Below, piece by piece: positions 41,936 through 50,268 of a stretch of 64,000 nt of DNA; within the stretch, counting starts at the first letter, position 1, and every line of letters begins with the position of its first letter. This DNA comes from Thermococcus sp. CX2 (GTDB lineage Archaea; Methanobacteriota_B; Thermococci; Thermococcales; Thermococcaceae). The notes beneath the pieces are model-generated. The model searched no databases. It was given only the letters and a program-made list of their open reading frames with translations, and had not been told where the DNA came from. Made by a program: the position numbers and the translations under genes. Where the stretch lies: the NCBI RefSeq assembly GCF_012027555.1, contig NZ_SNUQ01000001.1, positions 558,001 through 622,000 of the forward strand, in the 5' to 3' direction.

Positions 41936-43999
41936 TCACCCCTCAACCTTGGAGATTCTACATGCGGCCGTCTTCAGCTCGGGCATCTTGGCGTATTCGT
42001 CAAGGACGTCCTTGGTCAGATAGTTGAAGTCCCAGTGCCACGGCGCGGCAACGACGCCCTCCCTGATGTGCGGTGTGACCTTAGCCTTGAAGACGAGCGC
42101 TGCCCTCCTGGTCTCGACCCTCACGAGGTCGCCGTCCTTTATGCCGAGCCTCTTCGCGTCGTTCTCGTTGATCTCAATGTACTCCTCCGGCCACCTCTTG
42201 CTCAGGCTCTTGCTCCTGTGGCTCATGGTTCCGGTGTGGAAGTGGCCAACGAGCCTGTAGTTGGTGAGCCAGAACGGGTACTCCTCATCGGGGACTTCTC
42301 CAGGCTCTTTATACTCCACAGGTATGAGCTGGGCCTTTCCGTTTGGCGTGAGGAAGCCCTGGACAAAGAGTCTCGGAACCTCAGTGTTCTCGTCTGGGCA
42401 GGGTATCATACAGCCTTTGAGGTTCTTCTTGAGCCTCTCGGGTGTCGCGCCAGCAAGGGGCGGAATGATTCTGTTTATTTCTCTCAGGATGTCGTCTGCA
42501 TCAGAGTAGTTGAAGTACTCTCCAAAGCCGAGCTCCTTAGCGAGCATAACAAGGATTTCCCAGTCAGGCTTGGCCTCTCCCGGTGCGTCAGCAGCCTTAA
42601 AGCTCCTCTGGACCCTTCTCTCGAAGCTTATGGCGGTTCCGTCCTTCTCAAACCATGCAGCCGCTGGAAGTACTATGTCGGCGTATTTCGCGGTCTCAGT
42701 AAGGAAGATATCCTGGACGACGAGGAACTCGATGTTCTTAAAGGCCTCCTCAGCCTTCTTGAGGTTCGGAAGGGCCTTGGCAGGGTTGGTTCCCATGACG
42801 TAGAGGGCCTTGAGCTTGCCCTCAAGGATTGCGTCAATCATTTCAACGTAAGTGATTCCAGGCTTCTCTGGGATCTTGAAGCCCCATGCCTCCTCAATTC
42901 TCCTCTTGTGCTCCTCGGCGTGGAGCGGGAATCTTCCTGGCAGTTCGTGTGGTCCAATACCCATGAGGCCAGCGCCCATACCGTTGTGGGCACCGGGTAT
43001 AGCTCCAGACATAACGCCCTCCTTTCCAAAGTAGCCGCAGAGAACCATCATCTCAGTGATAGCCATAACAGTCCTCGTTCCGTTGGCGTGCTGGTTCACA
43101 CCCTCGTTCGTCAGCAGGGCGGCGGTTCCGGCCGTTGCAAAGGTGATTGCAGCCTTCCTTATGAGTTCAGCCGGAACACCGCTGACCTTTTCAGCCCACT
43201 CCGGGGTGTACTTTTCGACGGTCTTGGCGAGCTCCTCAAAGCCTTCCGTGCGCTCCGCCACGAAGTCCTTATCATAGAGCTCCTCGGTGATTATGACGTT
43301 GAGCATAGCCAAGGCAACAGCAAGGTCAGTTCCAGGATAGGGCTGTATGTGTATGTCCGCGTACTTCGCGGTCTTTGTCTTCCTCGGGTCAACGACGATT
43401 AGCTTGGCACCGTTGTCGAGGATTGCTTTCTCAATGTACTGGCCGAAGAAGACCGGGTTGGTCGCAGCCGGATTGTATCCCCAGAGGACAATGACCTTGG
43501 CCTTGAGAATGTCCTCGAAGGGGTTCGTCAGGCCGGGGTGTCCAAGAACCATTCCTTTACCTGCAACGGCGGTTGACTGACACATCCTACATACATACTC
43601 GATGTTGTTGGTTCCCAAAGCCCTTGCCAGCTTCTGGAGAACGTAGTTCTCCTCTATGGAGCACCTTTCACTTCCGAGAAAAGCAAGAGCCTCCGGGCCG
43701 TACTTCTCCTTGATTTCCTTGAGCTTCTGGGCGATTTCCTTAATAGCTTCCTCCCAGCTTATCTCCACGAATTTGCCCTCGCCTCTCTCGCCGACTCTCT
43801 TGAGAGGCCTCTTAAGCCTGTCTGGGTGCCTGAGGTACTGGAAGGCAGCGACACCTTTCGGACAGAGCTTGCCGTGGTTCCTGGTGTCATGTTCGTAGTC
43901 AAACTCAATTTTCTTGGGGTATCCATTCACATTTACTATGTAGAACCTACAACCAACGGAACACCACGGGCAGACCACTGGCACCAACTTCTCTGCCAT
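41936..43999 (-). CDS. fdhA: Formate dehydrogenase catalytic subunit (Mo/W-bisPGD, Cys type)
   Basis: A 687-aa molybdopterin oxidoreductase that oxidises formate to CO2 in the formate-hydrogenlyase complex. The N-terminal [4Fe-4S] ligands are C10, C13, C17 and C46, and K48 (LCPKG) is the electron-relay lysine. The metal ligand is C140 in CRMCQSTAV, the position of selenocysteine 140 in E. coli FdhF. The next residue is Gln instead of the usual His141, and by eye the loop GAIPGAHNGMGAG has no counterpart of E. coli Arg333. Operon context argues for formate, but another substrate is possible. GGTGATGCAT precedes the ATG at 43999; the TATA box is at 44064-44071. Confidence 0.9.
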   Translation of the reverse strand: MAEKLVPVVCPWCSVGCRFYIVNVNGYPKKIEFDYEHDTRNHGKLCPKGVAAFQYLRHPDRLKRPLKRVGERGEGKFVEISWEEAIKEIAQKLKEIKEKYGPEALAFLGSERCSIEENYVLQKLARALGTNNIEYVCRMCQSTAVAGKGMVLGHPGLTNPFEDILKAKVIVLWGYNPAATNPVFFGQYIEKAILDNGAKLIVVDPRKTKTAKYADIHIQPYPGTDLAVALAMLNVIITEELYDKDFVAERTEGFEELAKTVEKYTPEWAEKVSGVPAELIRKAAITFATAGTAALLTNEGVNQHANGTRTVMAITEMMVLCGYFGKEGVMSGAIPGAHNGMGAGLMGIGPHELPGRFPLHAEEHKRRIEEAWGFKIPEKPGITYVEMIDAILEGKLKALYVMGTNPAKALPNLKKAEEAFKNIEFLVVQDIFLTETAKYADIVLPAAAWFEKDGTAISFERRVQRSFKAADAPGEAKPDWEILVMLAKELGFGEYFNYSDADDILREINRIIPPLAGATPERLKKNLKGCMIPCPDENTEVPRLFVQGFLTPNGKAQLIPVEYKEPGEVPDEEYPFWLTNYRLVGHFHTGTMSHRSKSLSKRWPEEYIEINENDAKRLGIKDGDLVRVETRRAALVFKAKVTPHIREGVVAAPWHWDFNYLTKDVLDEYAKMPELKTAACRISKVEG

Positions 44000-44020
44000 A
44001 TGCATCACCCAAGTCGGCTA

Positions 44021-44034
44021 TGACTGACTGGTCA
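44021..44034. promoter_or_regulatory. TGAC-N6-GTCA operator at the fdh operon
   Basis: TGACTGACTGGTCA, containing an inner perfect dyad ACTGAC-TG-GTCAGT (44023-44036). It lies in the predicted start region of the fdh operon, 30-50 bp downstream of the TATA box on the minus strand. The same TGACTG-N4-GTCA pattern with identical length recurs at 44990-45003 in front of the TetR gene, so it is the likely binding site of that repressor. Confidence 0.6.
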
Positions 44035-44063
44035 GTTTACTCGAACGCAGTGAGTAATGAATC

Positions 44064-44098
44064 ATTTAAATAGTTTTCCTTAACGTTGTGTTGTACAC
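44064..44098 (-). promoter_or_regulatory. fdh operon core promoter with SurR-like site (8/9)
   Basis: On the minus strand ATTTAAAT at 44064-44071 is the TATA box. Ten bp upstream, 44082-44098 reads on the plus strand AAC-GTTGT-GTT-GTA-CAC, one base off AACn5GTTn3AAC, the SurR consensus in reverse. The spacing matches the four perfect sites that precede TATA boxes in this window, which predicts activation in the absence of sulfur. Confidence 0.5.
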
Positions 44099-44414
44099 AC
44101 AGTTGGTTTTTTAGTGCAAGTTCGTGTTCTTTGGCCAATTGATAACAAAAAGTATGGATTTTGTTGTCCACCAAAATCATATTATTCAGATCGGAATGAG
44201 AATGCTAAAATGGGTAACAATTCGCGTATATGGAGCTGCACTTTGAACTACAATAACGAGATGAACACAAAAAAGCATCCTTAAGTTAAACAGATTTTCC
44301 AAATGAGAAAGGGCCCATTTAGTGATTACGTTTACCACCTCCGGACAACAACGCCCAAATGCACAAAGATGCTCAAGAAAAAGGGATTATGCAAAAAATT
44401 ATTCACAGCACCGC
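44099..44414. other. AT-rich intergenic stretch without a gene
   Basis: About 315 bp between the fdh promoter and the end of the TetR gene. It is visibly richer in A and T than its surroundings and contains no supported open frame, RNA gene, CRISPR repeat or transposase motif that I can see. It may be a remnant of DNA gained or lost when the operon was inserted. Confidence 0.5.
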
Positions 44415-44966
44415 CTAGTTTTTCAAACTTTTCTCTATTAACTTGATAAGTTCTGAAACGTAATCCACATCCGGGGTGCACGAATATTCAACAAAAACCA
44501 ATCTCGAAAAGAGGGCACCATAAAACGCCTTAAAAACCACCATGGCAGTTTTTTCATCCACGTTTGCGAGCTGAGATATCTTCTTGGCACCCTTGGAAAT
44601 CGCCTCTGTGCAGAATGTCCTGTGGATTTCCTCAACCTCTTTTATTTTGCTTCTCACCGCCAGCGTGTAGAAGAATAGGGATCGCAAGACCGGATCGCAG
44701 TAATATACAATGTACGCCTTTGCAATACTGTGCAGAAACTCCGTAAGGCTCTCGTGCTCTCTTTCAAGCTCCTCCCTTATTGCGGAGTACGGCAGGGACT
44801 GGAGAGCAACGATTTTTATCAGCTCCTCTTTACTCTTAAAGTAGTTGTAGAAAGTGCCCTTAGCAACCCCTGCCTTCTCAACGATTTCATCAACGGTAGT
44901 CTTATCATAGCCCTTCTCGGCAAAGAGTTCCTCTGCAGCTTTCAGTATCCGCTCTCTGGTGTCCAT
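44415..44966 (-). CDS. TetR-family transcription repressor
   Basis: A 183-aa regulator. The N-terminal HTH is typical: RILKAAEELFAEKGYDKTTVDEIVEKAGVAKGTFYNYFKSKEELI (residues 5-49). The helical C-terminal domain would bind an unknown effector. The ATG at 44966 follows GGGGAGTGCTGGGA. TATA on the minus strand is TTTATATAA near 45011-45019, and a TGAC-N6-GTCA operator overlaps the start region, implying autoregulation. It is adjacent to the fdh operon, which carries the same operator. Confidence 0.9.
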   Translation of the reverse strand: MDTRERILKAAEELFAEKGYDKTTVDEIVEKAGVAKGTFYNYFKSKEELIKIVALQSLPYSAIREELEREHESLTEFLHSIAKAYIVYYCDPVLRSLFFYTLAVRSKIKEVEEIHRTFCTEAISKGAKKISQLANVDEKTAMVVFKAFYGALFSRLVFVEYSCTPDVDYVSELIKLIEKSLKN

Positions 44967-44989
44967 TCCCAGCACTCCCCGCGTTATAC

Positions 44990-45003
44990 TGACTGCGAGG
45001 TCA
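44990..45003. promoter_or_regulatory. TGAC-N6-GTCA operator at the TetR gene
   Basis: TGACTGCGAGGTCA, matching the element at 44021-44034 in 11 of 14 bases. It lies between the TATA box (about 45011-45019, minus strand) and the TetR ATG, suggesting negative autoregulation. Confidence 0.55.
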
Positions 45004-45024
45004 TTGGCGTTATATAAAAAAGTT

Positions 45025-45262
45025 ACGGCAATTCAAATAATTCGCGGGGAAGACCTGTGTTCATCATGGAGGTAAGAAGAGCTCCTAAAGGAGGACAAGC
45101 CCCTTAGTCTTTGAGAATTTTTGGTTTGCGAGTTTAATCAGGTCTTGAGGTGGAACTGTAATCTCCAGTTGGAGAGATTATCCTTTTAGTTGAAGTTACA
45201 TGAAATTCTTTTTTATGCAACATTTAAAAAGCCCCCGGCAAACCTAGAAACAGGTGAGAGAA
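45025..45262. other. Intergenic region with possible mobile-element trace and hypC promoter
   Basis: The frame ending ATGGAGGTAAGAAGAGCTCC, stop at about 45105, encodes GRPVFIMEVRRAPKGGQAP, faintly like C-termini of TnpB-type proteins but too short to assign. AATCTC and GAGATT around 45163-45182 form a small hairpin. TTTAAAAAG at 45223-45231 is the TATA box of hypC, with no SurR-like site in front of it. Confidence 0.3.
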
Positions 45263-45508
45263 ATGTGTCTGGCGGTTCCAGCTAAGGTTCTCGAAATCAA
45301 CGGAAACGTTGCGATTGTTGATTTCGGAGGCGTAAAGAGGGAAGCGCGCCTTGACCTGCTTCCTGATGTCGAGGTTGGCGATTACGTGATTGTGCACACG
45401 GGCTTCGCAATAGAGAAGCTGGACGAGGAGCGCGCTAAGGAGATACTCGAAGCATGGGACGAAGTCTTTAGAATAACCCGGGGCGGAGGACTCCCGCGGA
45501 GGGATTGA
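45263..45508 (+). CDS. hypC: Hydrogenase assembly chaperone HypC
   Basis: An 81-aa chaperone that, with HypD, carries the Fe(CN)2CO unit and delivers it to the large subunit. The essential N-terminus MCLAVPAKV places the iron-binding Cys2 at the ATG 45263; the upstream GTG at 45254 would bury it and is rejected. GGTGAGAGAA is the ribosome site. It is followed 1 bp later by hypD. Confidence 0.95.
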   Translation: MCLAVPAKVLEINGNVAIVDFGGVKREARLDLLPDVEVGDYVIVHTGFAIEKLDEERAKEILEAWDEVFRITRGGGLPRRD

Positions 45509-45509
45509 A

Positions 45510-46613
45510 ATGCTCGAAAAGTTCAGGGACAAGGAACTCGCCCAGAAGATAGTCAGGGAAATCCACGAAGAGGCAAAGGGCCTCGAAGAGGTTCGTTTCA
45601 TGCACGTCTGCGGAACCCACGAGGACACGGTAACGAGGAGCGGAATTCGATCACTGCTTCCAGAGAATGTCAAAATCGTCAGCGGCCCCGGCTGTCCCGT
45701 CTGCATAACGCCGGTCGAGGACATAGTCAAGATGCAGGAGATAATGCGCCAGGCCTATGAGGAAGGGGACAAGATAATCCTCACTACCTTCGGCGACATG
45801 TACAAGATACCAACGCCAAGAGGAAGCTTCGCCGACCTGAAGAGCGAAGGCTACGACGTCAGGGTGGTATATTCCATCTTTGACGCCTACAAGCTCGCCA
45901 AGGAAAATCCCGACAGAACAGTGGTTCACTTCAGCCCTGGCTTTGAAACCACCACTGCACCAGCCGCTGGAATGCTCAACGCGGTCGTTGAAGAAGGACT
46001 TGAAAACTTCAAAATCTACTCCGTTCACCGCTTAACGCCCCCAGCAGTTGAGGCTCTGGTGAAGCAGGGCACGAGGTTCCACGGATTAATAGACCCCGGC
46101 CACGTCTCCACAATAATAGGAGTGAAAGGCTGGGAATACATAACCACCGAGTACGGTGTTCCCCAGGTTGTTGCCGGCTTCGAGCCGGTTGACATGCTCC
46201 TCGCGATCCTGCTCCTGATAAGGATGGTCAAGGAAGGCAGAGTTGAGATAATCAACGAGTACACGAGGGCCGTCAAGTACGAGGGCAACATCACCGCTCA
46301 GGCTCTCATCGAGAAATTCTTTGAGGTAACGGACGCGAAATGGCGCGCCCTAGGGGTTATTCCCAAGAGCGGACTTGAGCTGAAGGACGAGTGGAAGGAG
46401 CTGGAGATAAGAACCTACTATAACCCAGAGGTTCCCAAGCTACCAGACCTGGAGAAGGGCTGTCTCTGCGGGGCAATACTGCGCGGCTTGGCACTTCCAC
46501 CGCAGTGCCCGCACTTTGGGAAGACGTGCACTCCGAGACATCCGGTTGGCCCATGCATGGTGTCCTACGAGGGAACCTGCAGCATCTTCTACAAGTACGG
46601 GGCGTTATTCTGA
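45510..46613 (+). CDS. hypD: Hydrogenase cofactor assembly protein HypD
   Basis: A 367-aa iron-sulfur protein forming the scaffold for the Fe(CN)2CO cofactor with HypC. Conserved motifs: CGTHE with C34, GPGCPVC with C62 and C65, FSPGFETTTAP, and a cysteine-rich C-terminal domain (KGCLCGAILRG, CPHFGKTCTP, GPCMVSYEGTC) for the [4Fe-4S] cluster and redox disulfide. It is co-transcribed with hypC. Confidence 0.95.
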   Translation: MLEKFRDKELAQKIVREIHEEAKGLEEVRFMHVCGTHEDTVTRSGIRSLLPENVKIVSGPGCPVCITPVEDIVKMQEIMRQAYEEGDKIILTTFGDMYKIPTPRGSFADLKSEGYDVRVVYSIFDAYKLAKENPDRTVVHFSPGFETTTAPAAGMLNAVVEEGLENFKIYSVHRLTPPAVEALVKQGTRFHGLIDPGHVSTIIGVKGWEYITTEYGVPQVVAGFEPVDMLLAILLLIRMVKEGRVEIINEYTRAVKYEGNITAQALIEKFFEVTDAKWRALGVIPKSGLELKDEWKELEIRTYYNPEVPKLPDLEKGCLCGAILRGLALPPQCPHFGKTCTPRHPVGPCMVSYEGTCSIFYKYGALF

Positions 46614-46621
46614 CACCAAAG

Positions 46622-46656
46622 GTTTAGAACTCGCTCCTAGTTTTTAACTTTTGGTT
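46622..46656 (+). promoter_or_regulatory. SurR half-site and perfect SurR site upstream of hypF
   Basis: 46640-46656 reads GTT-TTT-AAC-TTTTG-GTT, a perfect GTTn3AACn5GTT, ending 9 bp before the TATA box TATAAAG (46666-46672). Another GTTn3AAC core (GTTTAGAAC) lies at 46622-46630, ten bp upstream. The arrangement predicts activation of hypF by reduced SurR, possibly with cooperative binding. Confidence 0.8.
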
Positions 46657-46705
46657 TTAGAAACGTATAAAGGCTGTAAACATTAAAGAGAAACCGGTGA
46701 GAGGA

Positions 46706-49018
46706 ATGAAAGCTTACCGGATTCACGTTCAGGGTATCGTTCAGGCCGTTGGTTTCAGGCCATTCGTCTACAGGATCGCTCACGAGCATGATTTGAAGGG
46801 CTACGTCAAGAACCTCGGAGATGCAGGAGTGGAGATAGTAGTTGAAGGCCACGAAAAGAACATCAACGCTTTTCTGCGCGATTTAAGGGAGAAGCTCCCC
46901 CCTCTCGCTAGAATTGAAAGGATCAAGAAAAGGGAGATTCCAGTTCAAGGTTTCGACCGATTCTATATTGAAAAGAGTTCCCCTGGCGGCTCTGGAGGAG
47001 ACTCAATAATTCCACCCGATGTGAGCATCTGCGACGACTGCGTCAGAGAGCTCTTTGACCCCACCAACAAGCGCTACATGTATCCCTTCATCGTCTGCAC
47101 TAACTGCGGGCCAAGGTTCACGATAATTGAGGATCTGCCCTACGACCGTGAGAACACAACCATGAAGGAATTCCCGATGTGTGACTTCTGCGAGAGTGAG
47201 TACAAAGACCCCCTCAACCGGCGCTATCACGCCGAACCGGTATGCTGCCCCGTCTGCGGGCCAAGTTACAGGCTCTATACAAACGACGGCGAGGAGATAA
47301 TCGGCGACCCCCTGAAGAAAGCCGCCGAGCTGATAGACAAGGGTTACATCGTGGCTATCAAGGGAATCGGCGGAATTCACCTCGCCTGTGACGCCACTAG
47401 AGAAGACGTCGTCGAGGAGCTCAGGAAAAGGACCCTCCGCCCCCAAAAGCCCTTCGCGATAATGGCAAAGGATATCGAGACAATAAAGGAGTTCGCCTTT
47501 ATCGGTCCAGAAGAGCTGGAGGAACTCACGAGCTACCGCAAGCCCATCGTGACGCTCCGCAAGAAGGAACCCTTCCCACTCCCGGAGATACTCGCACCTG
47601 GGCTCCACACCATCGGAGTCATGCTCCCCTACGCGGGGACGCATTATATACTCTTCCACTACTCAAAAACCCCCGTTTACGTCATGACCTCCGCCAACTA
47701 CCCCGGAATGCCGATGGTCAAGGACAATGAGAAGGCCTTCGAGGAACTGAAAGAGATGGCTGATTACCTCCTGCTCCACAACAGGAAGATACTTAACAGA
47801 GCCGACGACAGCGTAGTCCGCTTTGTGGACGGCAAGAGGGCCATTATCAGGCGCTCCCGCGGCTTTGTTCCACTCTCGATAGAGATACCCTTCGGGTACA
47901 GCGGGTTAGCCATGGGAGCAGAGCTCATGAACGCCTTCGGCTTTTCCAAGAACGGAAAAATCTACCCAAGCCAGTACATAGGCAACACCTCAAAGGTTGA
48001 AGTCTTGGAGTTCATGCGGCAAGCCATAGAGCACTTCAAGAAGATACTCCGCATCAAAAAGCTGGATTTAATCGTGGCCGACCTTCACCCCTCATACAAC
48101 ACCACTAAGCTCGCGATGGAGATGGCCAACGAGCTTGGCGTCGAGTTCCTGCAGGTTCAGCACCACTACGCGCATATAGCCTCAGTGATGGCCGAGCACA
48201 ACCTCGACGAGATAGTGGGCATAGCGGTCGACGGCGTCGGCTACGGAACCGACGGCCACACCTGGGGTGGCGAGGTGATATATCTCAGCTACGAGGATGT
48301 CGAGCGCTTGGCCCACATTGACTACTATCCACTTCCAGGCGGGGATCTAGCCAGTTACTACCCACTCAGGGCGTTAATGGGAATCCTCAGCAAGGTTTAC
48401 GGCATAGATGAGCTTGAGGAAATTATCGAGAAGTGCTGCCCGAAGGCGGTAGAGAGCCTCCCCTATGGAAGGGTCGAGTTCAACGTCATCCTCACCCAGC
48501 TGGCAAAGGAAGTGAACACTACCTACGCCTCCTCAACTGGAAGGGTGCTCGATGCCTTCTCCGTCCTGCTTAACGTGGCCTACAGGAGGCACTACGAGGG
48601 TGAACCGGCTATGAAGCTTGAGAGCTTCGCCATGCGCGGCAAGAACGACCTCGGCTTTACTGTTCCGGTGGAGGGTGAACTGATAAAGGTCGAGGAGCTG
48701 TTCAGGCAGGCCCTAGAAGTGAACGCCGCACCCGCTGATGTCGCCTATTCGGTTCACCTCGCCCTCGCGAGGTCTTTCGGTGAGATAGCTGTGGAAAAAG
48801 CTAAAGAGTTCGGGGTCAAGAACGTTGGAATCAGCGGTGGCGTTGCATTCAACGAACTCATCGTAAAGACAGTAAGGAAGATCGTTGAGGCCAACGGTCT
48901 GAAGTTCTACTCAACCTACGAAGTTCCAAGGGGAGACAACGGAATAAACGTTGGCCAGGCCTTCCTCGGGGGATTGTACCTTGAGGGATACCTGAGTGGA
49001 GAGGACCTCATGCTGTGA
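46706..49018 (+). CDS. hypF: Carbamoyltransferase HypF
   Basis: A 770-aa enzyme that uses carbamoyl phosphate and ATP to carbamoylate the HypE C-terminal cysteine, the source of the cyanide ligands. Domains in order: acylphosphatase (about 1-90, VQGIVQAVGFRPFVYRIA), two zinc fingers (CDDC...CTNCG and CDFC...CCPVCG, 108-195), YrdC-like (about 205-385) and Kae1-like with the metal motif HHYAHIASVMAEH near 487. GGTGAGAGGA places the ATG at 46706. The hypE gene follows after a 160-bp gap. Confidence 0.95.
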   Translation: MKAYRIHVQGIVQAVGFRPFVYRIAHEHDLKGYVKNLGDAGVEIVVEGHEKNINAFLRDLREKLPPLARIERIKKREIPVQGFDRFYIEKSSPGGSGGDSIIPPDVSICDDCVRELFDPTNKRYMYPFIVCTNCGPRFTIIEDLPYDRENTTMKEFPMCDFCESEYKDPLNRRYHAEPVCCPVCGPSYRLYTNDGEEIIGDPLKKAAELIDKGYIVAIKGIGGIHLACDATREDVVEELRKRTLRPQKPFAIMAKDIETIKEFAFIGPEELEELTSYRKPIVTLRKKEPFPLPEILAPGLHTIGVMLPYAGTHYILFHYSKTPVYVMTSANYPGMPMVKDNEKAFEELKEMADYLLLHNRKILNRADDSVVRFVDGKRAIIRRSRGFVPLSIEIPFGYSGLAMGAELMNAFGFSKNGKIYPSQYIGNTSKVEVLEFMRQAIEHFKKILRIKKLDLIVADLHPSYNTTKLAMEMANELGVEFLQVQHHYAHIASVMAEHNLDEIVGIAVDGVGYGTDGHTWGGEVIYLSYEDVERLAHIDYYPLPGGDLASYYPLRALMGILSKVYGIDELEEIIEKCCPKAVESLPYGRVEFNVILTQLAKEVNTTYASSTGRVLDAFSVLLNVAYRRHYEGEPAMKLESFAMRGKNDLGFTVPVEGELIKVEELFRQALEVNAAPADVAYSVHLALARSFGEIAVEKAKEFGVKNVGISGGVAFNELIVKTVRKIVEANGLKFYSTYEVPRGDNGINVGQAFLGGLYLEGYLSGEDLML

Positions 49019-49039
49019 AAAGGTTAAATGCCGAAAGGG

Positions 49040-49157
49040 CGATAGGCTGCAAAGGTGGGAGGATGAAGAGGAACCGAGCCGTGAAATCGCAGAGGAGAAT
49101 AAAATCCTCGCCGCTGTTAGGAGAGAACTCCCCATAGCCTCGTTAGTCTTGAACTAA
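49040..49157 (+). pseudogene. Possible decayed coding remnant between hypF and hypE
   Basis: One frame reads LQRWEDEEEPSREIAEENKILAAVRRELPIASLVLN up to a stop at 49157, with no start codon in that frame; a shifted frame beginning at a GTG near 49015 reads KRLNAERAIG before it. Together they look like the start of a helical protein broken by a frameshift. I cannot name the family with confidence; a minimal-nucleotidyltransferase-like protein is one possibility. Confidence 0.3.
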
Positions 49158-49178
49158 AAGCCTGTTGGAGGGATAAAA

Positions 49179-50189
49179 ATGAAAATCAAGCTCGAGCACG
49201 GTGCCGGTGGAGAAATAATGGAAGAGCTCCTGAGGGATGTGATACTGAAGAACCTGAGCCTCAATAGTGCGGGAGGAATAGGGCTGGACGCTTTAGACGA
49301 CGGTGCAACGATACCCTTCGGGGATAAGCACGTCGTCTTCACTATCGACGGCCACACGGTTAGGCCCATATTCTTCCCTGGCGGCGATATAGGACGCCTG
49401 GCAATCAGCGGAACGGTCAACGATTTAGCCGTTATGGGGGCCCAGCCCATAGCCTTGGCAAACTCAATGATAATCGAGGAAGGCTTCGACGGTGAGGACT
49501 TCATTAAAATCCTCCGTTCGATGGACGAGACGGCAAAGGAAGTGCCCGTTCCAATAGTTACTGGCGACACCAAAGTTGTGGAGGACGACATAGGCATCTT
49601 CGTCATCACCGCAGGCATAGGAATAGCTGAGAGGCCGATAAGCGACGCTGGGGCCAAAGTGGGGGACGTTGTTTTAGTTAGCGGGACGATAGGAGACCAC
49701 GGAATAGCCCTGATGAGCCACCGCGAGGGAATTGCCTTTGAGACCGAGCTGAAGAGTGACGTGGCGCCTGTTTGGGAAGTGGTTAAATCTGTGGCAGACG
49801 CAATAGGCTGGGAGAACATCCACGCCATGAAGGACCCGACGAGGGGTGGTTTAAGCAACGCCCTCAACGAGATGGCCAGAAAGGCCAACGTGGGCATACT
49901 CATCCGCGAGGCGGACGTGCCTATAAGGCCGGAGGTAAGGGCAGCCAGTGAGATGCTCGGAATAAGCCCCTTCGATGTGGCCAATGAGGGCAAGGTCGTG
50001 ATGATAGTTCCAAAAGAGCACGCTGAGGATGCTCTTGAAGCGATGAGGAAGACGGAGAAAGGAAGGAACGCTGCCATAATCGGCGAGGTTATTGAAGACT
50101 ACCGCGGAAAGGTCTTAGTTGAGACGGGCATAGGCGGAAAGAGGTTTTTGGAACCACCAGCTGGAGACCCGGTTCCGAGGGTCTGCTGA
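49179..50189 (+). CDS. hypE: Hydrogenase maturation protein HypE
   Basis: A 336-aa PurM-like enzyme that dehydrates the thiocarboxamide on its C-terminal cysteine to thiocyanate. Family motifs: HGAGGEIMEELL at residues 7-18, VVFTIDGHTVRPIFFPGGDIGRLAISGTVNDLAVMGA, and the essential C-terminal PRVC ending in Cys336. GGAGGGATAAAA precedes the ATG. It may be read through from hypF or from a weak local promoter; a T tract follows. Confidence 0.95.
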   Translation: MKIKLEHGAGGEIMEELLRDVILKNLSLNSAGGIGLDALDDGATIPFGDKHVVFTIDGHTVRPIFFPGGDIGRLAISGTVNDLAVMGAQPIALANSMIIEEGFDGEDFIKILRSMDETAKEVPVPIVTGDTKVVEDDIGIFVITAGIGIAERPISDAGAKVGDVVLVSGTIGDHGIALMSHREGIAFETELKSDVAPVWEVVKSVADAIGWENIHAMKDPTRGGLSNALNEMARKANVGILIREADVPIRPEVRAASEMLGISPFDVANEGKVVMIVPKEHAEDALEAMRKTEKGRNAAIIGEVIEDYRGKVLVETGIGGKRFLEPPAGDPVPRVC

Positions 50190-50204
50190 TTTTTCCCATT
50201 TTTG
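50190..50204 (+). terminator. Oligo-T terminator after hypE
   Basis: TTTTTCCCATTTTTG directly after the hypE stop codon, before a new promoter (TATAAAT at 50230-50236) for the next operon. Confidence 0.45.
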
Positions 50205-50268
50205 TCCTTAACCTTGAGTTTAGGAAAGCTATAAATCGTCCTTCTTCGAGATTTCAATTGGTGAGAGC

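Noticed and set aside
42035-43402. 455-codon open frame antisense to fdhA
   Set aside because: It is fully inside fdhA, with composition typical of an antisense frame of a high-GC3 gene; no promoter or homology signal.
44099-44414. Search for a CRISPR array or tRNA in the long gap by the fdh operon
   Set aside because: No repeated units of about 30 bp and no cloverleaf or GTTCRANNC motif are present; only AT-rich unique sequence.
45058-45105. Transposase (TnpB) C-terminal remnant before hypC
   Set aside because: Only about 19 residues look suggestive, without the zinc-ribbon cysteines or element ends; too little to call a mobile element.
50210-50226. AACn5GTTn3GAA, a weak SurR-like match before the 97-aa/desulfurase operon
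   Set aside because: It has two mismatches in nine positions and lies only 3 bp from TATA, unlike the other sites; chance matches of this quality are common.
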